Assembly (NCBI GenBank): GCA_023424475.1
Contig: JAFADX010000351.1
Location: 1-12,132, forward strand
Direction of reading: 5' to 3'
Source: Pseudomonadota bacterium
GTDB taxonomy: Bacteria; Pseudomonadota; Alphaproteobacteria; Acetobacterales; Acetobacteraceae
Length of the DNA: 12,132 nucleotides
This document shows, piece after piece, positions 5,762 through 12,132 of this stretch (its first letter is position 1; every line of letters starts with the position of its first letter). The notes below the pieces were generated by a model. That model had not been told where the DNA came from. It ran no database searches and worked only from the letters and a program-made list of their open reading frames with translations. The position numbers and the translations under genes are program-made.

Positions 5762-6217
5762 ATGAATTCCAAGACAAGCGCACCGCCCGACCCGAACGCC
5801 GAGCGCCGCCGCTGGATGGCCGTGCTCGCCCGCGCGAGCGGCGAGGAGATCGCCGCCCTGATGCCCTCCCTTCCCGCGCATGAGCACCTGCGCGCGCCGG
5901 AAACCGGCCTCGTGATGGTGCGCGGCCGCGCCGGCGGGGACGGCAACGCCTTCAACCTCGGCGAGATGACGGTGACGCGCTGCGCGGTGCGGCTCGGCGA
6001 GACGGTCGGCCATGCCTATGTCGCCGGGCGCGACAAGCGCCAGGCGGAACTCGCGGCCGTGCTGGACGCGGCGCTGCAGGATCCGGCGCGGCGCGGCGCC
6101 GTGATGGCCGCCGTGATCGCGCCGCTCGCGTCCCGGCAGGCCGCCGCGCGCACGGCCGAGGCGCGCCGCGCCGCCGCGACCAGGGTGGAATTCCTCGCCA
6201 TGCAGACGACGCGATGA
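5762..6217 (+). CDS. phnG: C-P lyase core subunit PhnG
   Basis: A 151-residue protein, the normal PhnG size. It shows the RRRWMAVLARA opening (about 15–25, compare HWMSVLAHS in E. coli), the LVMVRGRAGGDGNAFNLGEMTVTRCAVRL block (about 50–78) and GHAYVAGRDKRQAELAAVLDALLQ-like helices after it. With PhnH, PhnI and PhnJ it builds the cytosolic carbon-phosphorus lyase core complex, in which it supports PhnI. The ATG at 5762 is chosen because the conserved block begins 15 residues later. There is no Shine-Dalgarno, and an in-frame GTG at 5726 would add residues that look non-coding. It is the first gene of the operon and overlaps phnH by ATGA. The Ala/Arg-rich tail is unremarkable. Confidence 0.95.
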   Translation: MNSKTSAPPDPNAERRRWMAVLARASGEEIAALMPSLPAHEHLRAPETGLVMVRGRAGGDGNAFNLGEMTVTRCAVRLGETVGHAYVAGRDKRQAELAAVLDAALQDPARRGAVMAAVIAPLASRQAAARTAEARRAAATRVEFLAMQTTR

Positions 6218-6789
6218 GCATGCTGACCCCCGGCTTCGCCGATCCCGTCCTCGACGCCCAGGCGACCTTCCGCGCGGTGCTCGAGGCGATGAGCCGCCCG
6301 GGCCGCATCCAGCGCGCCGGTGCCGGCCTGCGGCCGCCCGCGCCGATGATGCCCGCCGCGGCGGCGGTGCTGCTGGCGCTCGCCGATCCCGGCACGACGC
6401 TCTGGCAGGATGCCGGCGAGGATGCCGCGGCATGGCTGCGCTTCCATTGCAGCGCGCCCTTCGCGGATGCGCCGGGCGAAGCCGCCTTCGTCCTCGCGAC
6501 CGGCCAGCCGCCGGCAATGGCCGCGTTGAACCCGGGCACCGAGGAGGAGCCGGAGCGCGGCGCGACGCTGATCGTGCAGGTCGCCTCGCTCGGGGACGGC
6601 GCCGGCTGGCGCCTGACGGGACCGGGGATCGAGCACGAACACCGCCTCGCGGTCTCGGGCCTGCCTTCGGATTTCGTCGCGGCCTGGGCGCGCAACCGCG
6701 CGCGCTTCCCGCGCGGGGCCGATGTCATCCTCTGCGCGGGCGAGCGGCTCGCCGCCCTGCCGCGCACCGTCTCGATCGCGGAGGGCTGA
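6214..6789 (+). CDS. phnH: C-P lyase core subunit PhnH
   Basis: A 191-residue protein matching PhnH (E. coli 194). Conserved stretches are DPVLDAQATFRAVLEAMSRPG near the N-terminus, the LRFHCSAPF segment mid-protein, GATLIVQVASL, RLTGPGIEHEHRL and the C-terminal RFPRGADVILCAGERLAALPRT. PhnH has a pyridoxal-phosphate-transferase-like fold without a known cofactor and is a structural member of the PhnGHIJ complex, needed for the nucleosidase step with PhnI. It starts inside the phnG stop (ATGA) and ends four bases before phnI, consistent with tight translational coupling. Confidence 0.95.
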   Translation: MSMLTPGFADPVLDAQATFRAVLEAMSRPGRIQRAGAGLRPPAPMMPAAAAVLLALADPGTTLWQDAGEDAAAWLRFHCSAPFADAPGEAAFVLATGQPPAMAALNPGTEEEPERGATLIVQVASLGDGAGWRLTGPGIEHEHRLAVSGLPSDFVAAWARNRARFPRGADVILCAGERLAALPRTVSIAEG

Positions 6790-6793
6790 GGCG

Positions 6794-7882
6794 ATGTATG
6801 TGGCCGTGAAGGGCGGCGAGCGGGCGATCTCCGCCGCCCATGCCTGGCTCGACGAGACGCGGCGCGGCGATCCCGCGCTGCCGGAACTGTCCGTCGCGCA
6901 GATCGAACAGCAGATGCCGCTCGCCGTGGACCGGGTGATGGCGGAAGGGTCCTGCCATGACCGCTTCCTCGCCGCGCTCGCGATCAAGCAGGCCAAGGGC
7001 GACCTGATCGAGGCCGCCTTCCTGCTGCGCGCCTACCGCACCACCCTGCCCCGCTTCGGCGTCAGCGAACCGCTCGAGACCGACACCATGCGGATCCGCC
7101 GGCGGATCAGCGCGACCTACAAGGACCTGCCGGGCGGCCAGGTGCTCGGGCCGACCTACGACTACACGCACCGGCTGCTCGACTTCGCGCTGGCGGCCGA
7201 GGACGCGGAGCGGGCCGAGGCGCCGCAGGCCAGCGCCCCCGCCGACGCCGTGCCGCGCGTGACCGAGTTGCTGGCGCGCGAGGGGCTGATGCAGCGGGAG
7301 GAGGCGACGGATGCCGAACCCGGCGACCTGACGCGCGAACCGCTTGCCTTCCCCGCCGCGCGTCCCGTCCGCCTGCAGAACCTGGCGCGCGGCGACGAGG
7401 GCTTCCTGCTCGCCCTCGGCTATTCGACGCAGCGCGGCTATGGCGGCAACCACCCCTTCGTGGGCGAGGTCCGCGTCGGCCATGTGACCGTCGAGTTCAC
7501 CCCGCCGGAGCTCGGTTTCCCGGTGGAGCTCGGCGAGATCGGCATCACCGAATGCCAGATGGTCAACCAGTTCAAGGGCAGCCGCACCGAGCCACCGCAG
7601 TTCACCCGCGGCTACGGCCTGACCTTCGGCCATGGCGAGCGGCGGGCGATGTCCATGGCGCTGGTCGATCGCGCGCTGCGCGCGACGGAGCTCGGGGAGG
7701 ACGTCACCGCCCCGGCGCAGGATCACGAATTCGTGCTCTATCACTCGGACAATATCGAGGCGACGGGCTTCGTCGAGCACCTGAAGCTGCCGCACTACGT
7801 GGACTTCCAGTCGGAACTGGAGAACCTGCGGACCATCCGCGCCGCGCTGGCGCGCGAAGCCCGGGCGGAGGCCGCGGAATGA
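6794..7882 (+). CDS. phnI: C-P lyase core subunit PhnI (ribosyl phosphonate synthase/nucleosidase)
   Basis: A 362-residue protein strongly like E. coli PhnI (354). It opens MYVAVKGGERAISAAHAWL, exactly the family N-terminus, which fixes the start at 6794 and not at in-frame ATGs upstream. Further landmarks are LPELSVAQIEQQMPLAVDRVM, FLLRAYRTTLPRF, RRISATYKDLPGGQVLGPTYDYTHRLLDFAL (about 95–130), GDEGFLLALGYSTQRGYGGNHPFVGEVR, ELGEIGITECQMVNQF, FTRGYGLTFGHGERRAMSMALVDRAL and the C-terminal HSDNIEATGFVEHLKLPHYVDFQ. The last block contains the conserved His and Asp residues associated with the active site. In the pathway PhnI, assisted by PhnG, PhnH and PhnL, displaces adenine from ATP with a phosphonate. 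An acidic, Ala-rich insert around residues 137–165 is the least conserved part. The stop overlaps phnJ by ATGA. Confidence 0.97.
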   Translation: MYVAVKGGERAISAAHAWLDETRRGDPALPELSVAQIEQQMPLAVDRVMAEGSCHDRFLAALAIKQAKGDLIEAAFLLRAYRTTLPRFGVSEPLETDTMRIRRRISATYKDLPGGQVLGPTYDYTHRLLDFALAAEDAERAEAPQASAPADAVPRVTELLAREGLMQREEATDAEPGDLTREPLAFPAARPVRLQNLARGDEGFLLALGYSTQRGYGGNHPFVGEVRVGHVTVEFTPPELGFPVELGEIGITECQMVNQFKGSRTEPPQFTRGYGLTFGHGERRAMSMALVDRALRATELGEDVTAPAQDHEFVLYHSDNIEATGFVEHLKLPHYVDFQSELENLRTIRAALAREARAEAAE

Positions 7883-8796
7883 GCCAGCCCGACGATCGGA
7901 GCGCCGAAGGGCGCGGAGGTCCGGATCGGCCGGGCCAGGCAAAGGGTCCGGTCATGGAAGGCTACAACTTCGCCTATCTGGACGAGGCGACGAAACGGAT
8001 GCTCCGCCGCACCATCCTCAAGGCGGTGGCGATCCCGGGGCACCAGATCCCCTTCGGCGCGCGGGAGATGCCGCTGCCCTATGGCTGGGGCACCGGCGGC
8101 ATCCAGGTGACGGCGGCGATCCTCGGGCCCGGCGACACGCTGAAGGTGATCGACCAGGGCGCCGACGACACGACGAACGCGGTCTCCATCCGCCGCTTCT
8201 TCACCCGCGTTGCCGGCGTCGCGACCACCGAGCGCACCGGCGAGGCGAGCATCATCCAGACCCGCCACCGCATCCCCGAGCAGCCGCTGCGCGAGGACCA
8301 GGTCATCGTCTACCAGGTGCCGCAGCCCGAGCCGCTGTCCCGCCTGGAACCCCGCCGGGCGGAAACGAAGCGCCTGCACTCGCTGGCCGACTACGGGCTG
8401 ATGCATGTGCGCCTCTATGAGGACATCGCGCGCTTCGGCCACATCGCCCGGGCCTACGACTATCCGGTGATGGTGAACGGGCGCTACCTGATGGCGCCCT
8501 CCCCCATCCCGGCCTTCGACAATCCGAAGATGCACCGGATGCCGGCGCTGCAACTGTTCGGCGCGGGGCGCGAGAAGCGCATCTACGCCGTGCCGCCCTA
8601 TACGGAGGTGCGGAGCCTCGACTTCGAGGACCATCCCTTCCGCCCGATCCGCGCGCCGCAGGCCTGCGCGCTTTGCGGAAGCCGCGAGAGCTACCTTGAC
8701 GAGGTGATCACCGACGATCGCGGCGGGCGGCTCTTCGTCTGTTCCGACACCGATTACTGCAGCAGCCGCGTCGCGGTTCGGGAGGCCGCGGAATGA
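7879..8796 (+). CDS. phnJ: PhnJ, radical SAM carbon-phosphorus lyase
   Basis: A 305-residue protein aligning without gaps at its landmarks to E. coli PhnJ (281) after a 22-residue offset. The core starts at GYNFAYLDEATKRMLRR. Gly54 in KAVAIPGHQIPFG corresponds to E. coli Gly32, the proposed glycyl-radical site. The four conserved cysteines are C263 and C266 (CALC), C288 and C294 (CSDTDYC), equivalent to E. coli 241, 244, 266 and 272, of which three bind the iron-sulfur cluster and the last acts in catalysis. DQGADDTTNAVSIRRFF, YEDIARFGHIA and LQLFGAGREKRIYAVPPY are also intact, so the enzyme should be active. It cuts the C-P bond of ribosyl phosphonate 5-phosphate, releasing the hydrocarbon. 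The start at 7879 overlaps the phnI stop as ATGA; an alternative ATG at 7954 has an AAAGGG seven bases upstream and gives 280 residues, the E. coli length. Confidence 0.97.
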   Translation: MSQPDDRSAEGRGGPDRPGQAKGPVMEGYNFAYLDEATKRMLRRTILKAVAIPGHQIPFGAREMPLPYGWGTGGIQVTAAILGPGDTLKVIDQGADDTTNAVSIRRFFTRVAGVATTERTGEASIIQTRHRIPEQPLREDQVIVYQVPQPEPLSRLEPRRAETKRLHSLADYGLMHVRLYEDIARFGHIARAYDYPVMVNGRYLMAPSPIPAFDNPKMHRMPALQLFGAGREKRIYAVPPYTEVRSLDFEDHPFRPIRAPQACALCGSRESYLDEVITDDRGGRLFVCSDTDYCSSRVAVREAAE

Positions 8797-9551
8797 CCAG
8801 GCCGATGCTCGAGGCCGAGGGCCTCACCCTGCATTTCGGCGCGATCCCCGCGCTGGTCGACGTCGCGATCGACGTCGCCGAGGGCGAGGTCGTCGCCATC
8901 GTCGGTGAATCCGGCTCCGGCAAGACCACGCTGCTGCGCGTGCTGTCCGGCCTGATGCCGCCCGATGCCGGCACGGTGCGCTGGCTGGGCGAGGACGTCC
9001 ACGCCATGGGCGAGGCCGCGCGGCGGCGCCTGCTGCGCACCGACTGGGGCTTCGTGCACCAGAACCCGCGCGACGGGCTGCGCCTCGCCGTCTCGGCCGG
9101 CGGCAATGTCGGCGAGCGGCTGATGGCGGTGGGCGCCCGCCACTACGGCAACATCCGCGGCGCGGCGCTCTCCTGGCTCGCCAAGGTCGAGATCGACGGC
9201 GCGCGCATCGACGACCTGCCGCGCACCTTCTCGGGCGGCATGCAGCAGCGGCTGCAGATCGCGCGCACCCTGGTGACGCATCCGAAGCTGGTCTTCATGG
9301 ACGAACCGACCGGCGGCCTCGACGTCTCGGTGCAGGCGCGGCTGCTCGACCTGATCCGCTCCCTTTCGCGCGAACTGGGGCTTTCGGTGCTGATCGTGAC
9401 GCATGACATCGCGGCCGCACGGCTGCTCGCCGACCGCATCCTGGTGATGCGGCGCGGCCGCGTGGTGGAACAGGGGCTGACCGACCGGGTGCTGGACGAT
9501 CCGCAGCATCCCTACACCCAGCTCCTCGTCTCCTCGGTGCTCGCGGCATGA
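8793..9551 (+). CDS. phnK: PhnK, ABC-type ATPase of the C-P lyase complex
   Basis: A 252-residue ABC ATPase, identical in length to E. coli PhnK. Walker A is GESGSGKTT (38–46, Lys44). A Q-loop lies in DWGFVHQNPRDGLR, whose NPRDGLR continuation is typical of PhnK. The signature is FSGGMQQR (from 146) and Walker B is LVFMDEPTGG (Asp170, Glu171). The switch His204 is in VTHD. The C-terminal DPQHPYTQLLVSSVL resembles oligopeptide-type ATPases, but PhnK has no membrane partner here. In E. coli it binds the PhnGHIJ core and ATP hydrolysis is thought to drive substrate turnover. Its start overlaps the phnJ stop by ATGA. The symbol is supported by its place between phnJ and phnL as much as by sequence. 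Confidence 0.95.
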   Translation: MTRPMLEAEGLTLHFGAIPALVDVAIDVAEGEVVAIVGESGSGKTTLLRVLSGLMPPDAGTVRWLGEDVHAMGEAARRRLLRTDWGFVHQNPRDGLRLAVSAGGNVGERLMAVGARHYGNIRGAALSWLAKVEIDGARIDDLPRTFSGGMQQRLQIARTLVTHPKLVFMDEPTGGLDVSVQARLLDLIRSLSRELGLSVLIVTHDIAAARLLADRILVMRRGRVVEQGLTDRVLDDPQHPYTQLLVSSVLAA

Positions 9552-10246
9552 GCGCGGCGCTGCGGACCGAAGGCGTCGCCAAGGCCTTCACGCTGCACCT
9601 GCAGGGCGGCACGCGCATCCCGGTGCTGGGCGGCGTCGACCTCGTGGTCAACCCCGGCGAATGCGTCGCGCTCTGGGGTCCCTCGGGCGCCGGCAAGTCG
9701 ACGCTGATGCGCTGCCTCTATGGTAATTACGGCGCCGGCGCAGGGCGCATCCTGCTGCGGCACCGGGGGGCGGAGATCGACCTCGCCGCCGCCGACCCGC
9801 GCATGGTGATCGAGGCGCGGCGGGAGACGATCGGCTATGTCTCCCAGTTCCTGCGGGTCATCCCGCGCATCGCCACGCGCGACATCGTGGCCGAGCCGAT
9901 GATCGCTCGCGGCATGGTGAAGGAGGCCGCGCTGGCCCGCGCCACCGCGCTGCTCGCCCGGCTGAACCTGCCCGAGCGCCTGCACGGCTTGCCGCCGGCG
10001 ACCTTCTCGGGCGGCGAGCAGCAGCGGGTCAATCTGGCGCGCGGCTTCGCGCCGGGCTATCCCGTCCTCCTGCTCGACGAGCCGACCGCCAGCCTCGATG
10101 CCGGAAACCGCGCCGTCGTCGTCGAGATGATCCGGGAGGCCAAGGCCGCCGGCACCGCCATCGTCGGCATCTTCCACGATGCCGAGGTGCGCGGGGCCGT
10201 CGCCGACCGCCTCTTCGACGTGATCCCCCACCAGGACGCCGCATGA
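9548..10246 (+). CDS. phnL: PhnL, ABC-type ATPase of the C-P lyase pathway
   Basis: A 232-residue ABC ATPase with the PhnL/LolD-like form. Walker A is GPSGAGKST (44–52, Lys50). The Q-loop is in TIGYVSQFLRVIPRI, and VSQFLRVIPR is characteristic of PhnL. The signature is FSGGEQQRVNLARGF, Walker B is LLLDEPTASLD, and the switch His lies in GIFHD. MRCLYGNYGAGAGRI after Walker A is also PhnL-like. PhnL is required with PhnG, PhnH and PhnI to form the ribosyl phosphonate triphosphate and joins PhnK on the core complex. The gene begins within the phnK stop and ends within the phnM start, both ATGA. Confidence 0.95.
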   Translation: MSAALRTEGVAKAFTLHLQGGTRIPVLGGVDLVVNPGECVALWGPSGAGKSTLMRCLYGNYGAGAGRILLRHRGAEIDLAAADPRMVIEARRETIGYVSQFLRVIPRIATRDIVAEPMIARGMVKEAALARATALLARLNLPERLHGLPPATFSGGEQQRVNLARGFAPGYPVLLLDEPTASLDAGNRAVVVEMIREAKAAGTAIVGIFHDAEVRGAVADRLFDVIPHQDAA

Positions 10247-11385
10247 CCGCCGAGATCATCCTCACCAACGCCATCCTCGTCCTGCCGGAGGAAACCCTGC
10301 CCGGCACGCTGGTGATCCGCGGCGGCGCCATCGCCGAGGTCCAGCCTGGCCGCAGCCATGTCGCGACCGCGCGGGACCTCGAGGGCGACCACCTCATCCC
10401 CGGCGTGGTGGACGTTCACACCGACAACCTCGAGCGCCAGGTCCAGCCGCGGCAGAACGCGCGCTGGCCCTCGCGATCGGCGATGATCGCCCACGACGCG
10501 CAGTGCGCGGCCGCGGGGGTGACCACGGTGTTCGACGCGCTCTGCCTCGGCGACCTGGGCTTCGACCAGGGGCGCGGGCAGACCTTCCTCGACGGCGTGG
10601 CGGACCTCGATGCGCTGGCGGAGACCGGCGTATTGCGCTCGGAGCACTTCCTGCACCTGCGCTGCGAATTGCCCGCCGCCGACATGGTGCCGGCGATGGA
10701 GCCCGTCGCCGATCATCCGCGCGTGCTGATGGTCAGCCTGATGGATCACTCGCCCGGCGTCGGCCAGTACCGCGACATCCCCCGCTACGTGGCGATGCGG
10801 CGCAAGCAGACGCAGATGACGGTCGAGCAGGTGCAGGACCGCATCGCCTTCCTGCTCGACCAGCGCGAACGCCTGCGCGAGCCGCAGCGGCGCTGGCTGC
10901 TCGACCGCATCCGGCATCGCGGCCTGGCGATCGCGTCGCATGACGACCAGAGCGCCGAGGAAGTGCGCCGCAACCTCGCCGACGGCATCGCCATCAGCGA
11001 ATTCCCGGTGACCATGGAGGCCGCCGAGGCGGCGCGCGACGCCGGCGTCGGCGTCATCGCCGGGGCGCCGAACATCGTCCGGGGCGGCAGCCATTCGGGC
11101 AACGTCGCCGCGGCGGACCTGGTGCGGGCGCGGGCGGCAGATGCCTTCGCCTCGGACTACGTGCCGGCCTCGATGGTCGAGGCCGCCTGGCGGACGGCGG
11201 AGGAGACGGGCATCTCCCTGCCCGAGGCCGTCGCCATGATCACCGACCGGCCGGCGCGGATGGCGCGGCTGGCCGATCGCGGACACCTTGCTCCGGGGCT
11301 GCGGGCGGACCTCGCGCAGGTGCGGGTGGTGCACGGCATCCCGGTGGTGCGCCGGGTGTGGCGCGAGGGCAGCCGCGTCGCATGA
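10243..11385 (+). CDS. phnM: PhnM, alpha-D-ribose 1-methylphosphonate 5-triphosphate diphosphatase
   Basis: A 380-residue amidohydrolase matching classical PhnM. The N-terminal beta-sandwich strand TNAILVLPEETLPGTLVIRGGAI precedes the barrel. The metal site H-x-D is H59/D61 in VDVHTDNLERQVQPR. Next come AAGVTTVFDALCLGDLG, VSLMDHSPGVGQYRD with the conserved MDH, IASHDDQSAEE, ISEFPVTMEAA, APNIVRGGSHSGN and FASDYVPASMVEAA. The C-terminal LADRGHLAPGLRADLAQVRV closes the sandwich. It converts ribosyl phosphonate 5-triphosphate to the 5-phosphate plus pyrophosphate, the step between PhnI and PhnJ. It overlaps phnL and the DUF1045 gene by ATGA. A second PhnM-type gene of the same length lies across the control region at 3805–4947, clearly diverged from this one. 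Confidence 0.95.
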   Translation: MTAEIILTNAILVLPEETLPGTLVIRGGAIAEVQPGRSHVATARDLEGDHLIPGVVDVHTDNLERQVQPRQNARWPSRSAMIAHDAQCAAAGVTTVFDALCLGDLGFDQGRGQTFLDGVADLDALAETGVLRSEHFLHLRCELPAADMVPAMEPVADHPRVLMVSLMDHSPGVGQYRDIPRYVAMRRKQTQMTVEQVQDRIAFLLDQRERLREPQRRWLLDRIRHRGLAIASHDDQSAEEVRRNLADGIAISEFPVTMEAAEAARDAGVGVIAGAPNIVRGGSHSGNVAAADLVRARAADAFASDYVPASMVEAAWRTAEETGISLPEAVAMITDRPARMARLADRGHLAPGLRADLAQVRVVHGIPVVRRVWREGSRVA

Positions 11386-12062
11386 CGCCCTGGCGGCTGG
11401 CGCTCTACTGGGCCCCTGAGGAAGCGGACGCGCTGCACGCGCTGGGCAGCACCTGGCTCGGGCGGGATGCGGCGTCCGGGCAGGCGCGGCAACAGCCGGC
11501 GGTGGACGGCATCGACCTGGCCGCACTCACGGCCGATCCGCGCGGCTACGGGCTGCACGCCACGCTGAAGCCGCCCTTCCGGTTGGCGCAGGGCTATGCC
11601 GCGGCGCGCGATGCCGCGGCGGCGCTGGCGAACCGCACCGCGCCCTTCGAATTGCCGCCACTCGCGGTGCATGACCTCGACGGCTTCCTCGCGCTGCGGG
11701 AATCCGCCCCCTGCCCCGCACTGACCGCCTTCGCGAATGCCTGCGTGGAGGCGCTCGACGCGCATCGCGCGCCGCCGGGCGAGGCCGAGATTGCCCGCCG
11801 GCGCCCGGAACGGCTCTCGCCGCGGCAGCGCGGCTACCTCGGCCGCTGGGGCTATCCTTATGTCTTCGAGGAATGGCGCTTCCACGTCACGCTGACGCGG
11901 CGCCTCGCGCCGGCCGAAAAGGCGGCCGTCATGCCGGCGGTGACGGCCTTCCTCGGCGACGCGCCGGGGCGGCCGCGGCGGGTGGCGTCGCTCTCGCTCT
12001 TCGTGCAGCCAGAGCCGGGCGCGCCCTTCACCATCGCCGAGCGTCTGCCGCTGCGCGGCTGA
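11382..12062 (+). CDS. DUF1045 phosphonate-operon protein, 2H phosphoesterase-like
   Basis: A 226-residue protein of the DUF1045 family, which recurs in C-P lyase operons (the putative phosphonate metabolism protein family). It begins MTPWRLALYWAPEEADALHALGSTWLGRDAASG, the family's standard opening. Two H-x-T motifs are present, H59-A-T61 in GLHATLKPPF and H168-V-T170 in FHVTLTRRL, about 109 residues apart. These are the paired catalytic motifs of the 2H phosphoesterase superfamily, which acts mostly on cyclic or 2'-linked nucleotide phosphates. This suggests hydrolysis of the cyclic ribose phosphate made by PhnJ, a job PhnP does in E. coli; no phnP is seen in the window. The start overlaps the phnM stop as ATGA, making it the last gene of the operon. 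Its last 35 bases overlap the end of a convergent gene. Family is firm; the reaction is inference. Confidence 0.88.
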   Translation: MTPWRLALYWAPEEADALHALGSTWLGRDAASGQARQQPAVDGIDLAALTADPRGYGLHATLKPPFRLAQGYAAARDAAAALANRTAPFELPPLAVHDLDGFLALRESAPCPALTAFANACVEALDAHRAPPGEAEIARRRPERLSPRQRGYLGRWGYPYVFEEWRFHVTLTRRLAPAEKAAVMPAVTAFLGDAPGRPRRVASLSLFVQPEPGAPFTIAERLPLRG

Positions 12063-12132
12063 GTTCGGCGACGACCCGCGCGGCGCCGTCCTCCGGCGCC
12101 GCGTCGTTCGACACCGTCGCGACGTCGAGGCC
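12028..12132 (-). CDS. phnN: Probable phnN (ribose 1,5-bisphosphate phosphokinase), C-terminal end only
   Basis: A minus-strand frame enters from the right edge and stops at TGA (12030–12028), giving 34 residues that begin GLDVATVSNDAAPEDGAARVVAEL. This fits the end of PhnN proteins, where a beta-strand followed by an N-D-G/A-like turn and a helix precede a short tail. PhnN converts ribose 1,5-bisphosphate to PRPP and would complete the pathway encoded next door. The other two minus-strand frames here give only Arg/Ser/Thr-rich translation. Its tail overlaps the DUF1045 gene by 35 bp in convergent orientation. The stretch is too short for a firm call; another P-loop kinase is possible. Confidence 0.55.
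   Translation of the reverse strand, partial: GLDVATVSNDAAPEDGAARVVAELSRAAADARRW

Noticed and set aside
8793..10246. phnK and phnL as ATPases of a conventional ABC transporter
   Set aside because: No permease or binding-protein gene is present in the operon, and their Q-loop contexts and position between phnJ and phnM match the C-P lyase-associated ATPases.
2726..12132. Genomic island with the tRNA pair as attachment site and the phn locus as cargo
   Set aside because: No integrase, no repeated tRNA 3' end, no transposase and no visible change in base composition; the UbiE-like gene also separates the tRNAs from the phn genes.

Overview
The window is GC-rich, densely packed DNA from an alphaproteobacterium, most likely of the Rhodospirillales/Acetobacteraceae type. 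I infer this from the base composition, the popZ-like – tolC – PIMT-like gene order, and the alphaproteobacterial style of the phosphonate genes (a C-P lyase operon with a DUF1045 gene). The genus cannot be fixed from the sequence alone.

Left third (1–3790) is housekeeping. On the minus strand lie a PIMT-like methyltransferase, a TolC-type outer-membrane channel and, overlapping the tolC stop by ATGA, the N-terminal part of a PopZ/DUF2497-type polar organizer that runs off the left edge. Two tRNA genes on the plus strand follow, tRNA-Cys(GCA) and tRNA-Asn(GTT), each with a readable promoter. A UbiE/COQ5-superfamily methyltransferase comes next.

The right two thirds (3805–12132) is a phosphonate catabolism locus built on carbon-phosphorus lyase. 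A divergent 63-bp control region (5699–5761) separates two arms. The minus-strand arm carries phnF, a GntR/UTRA regulator, and a divergent second PhnM-type amidohydrolase. The plus-strand arm is an eight-gene operon, phnG-phnH-phnI-phnJ-phnK-phnL-phnM-DUF1045, in which almost every junction is a 4-nt ATGA overlap. The C-terminal end of a convergent gene, probably phnN, occupies the right edge and overlaps the DUF1045 gene.

From known family biochemistry, PhnI with PhnG/PhnH/PhnL places a phosphonate on C1' of ATP ribose. PhnM removes pyrophosphate, the radical SAM enzyme PhnJ cuts the C-P bond to release the hydrocarbon, and the cyclic ribose phosphate left behind is opened (by PhnP in E. coli) and recycled to PRPP by PhnN. 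No phnP and no phnCDE transporter are visible. The DUF1045 protein carries the two HxT motifs of 2H phosphoesterases and is a reasonable candidate for the missing cyclic-phosphate step. The least explained elements are the extra divergent PhnM paralogue, the DUF1045 protein, the nested dyad between phnF and phnG, and a possibly leaderless phnG. There are no gene-free stretches over 300 bases, and I saw no mobile elements, CRISPR arrays or rRNA.
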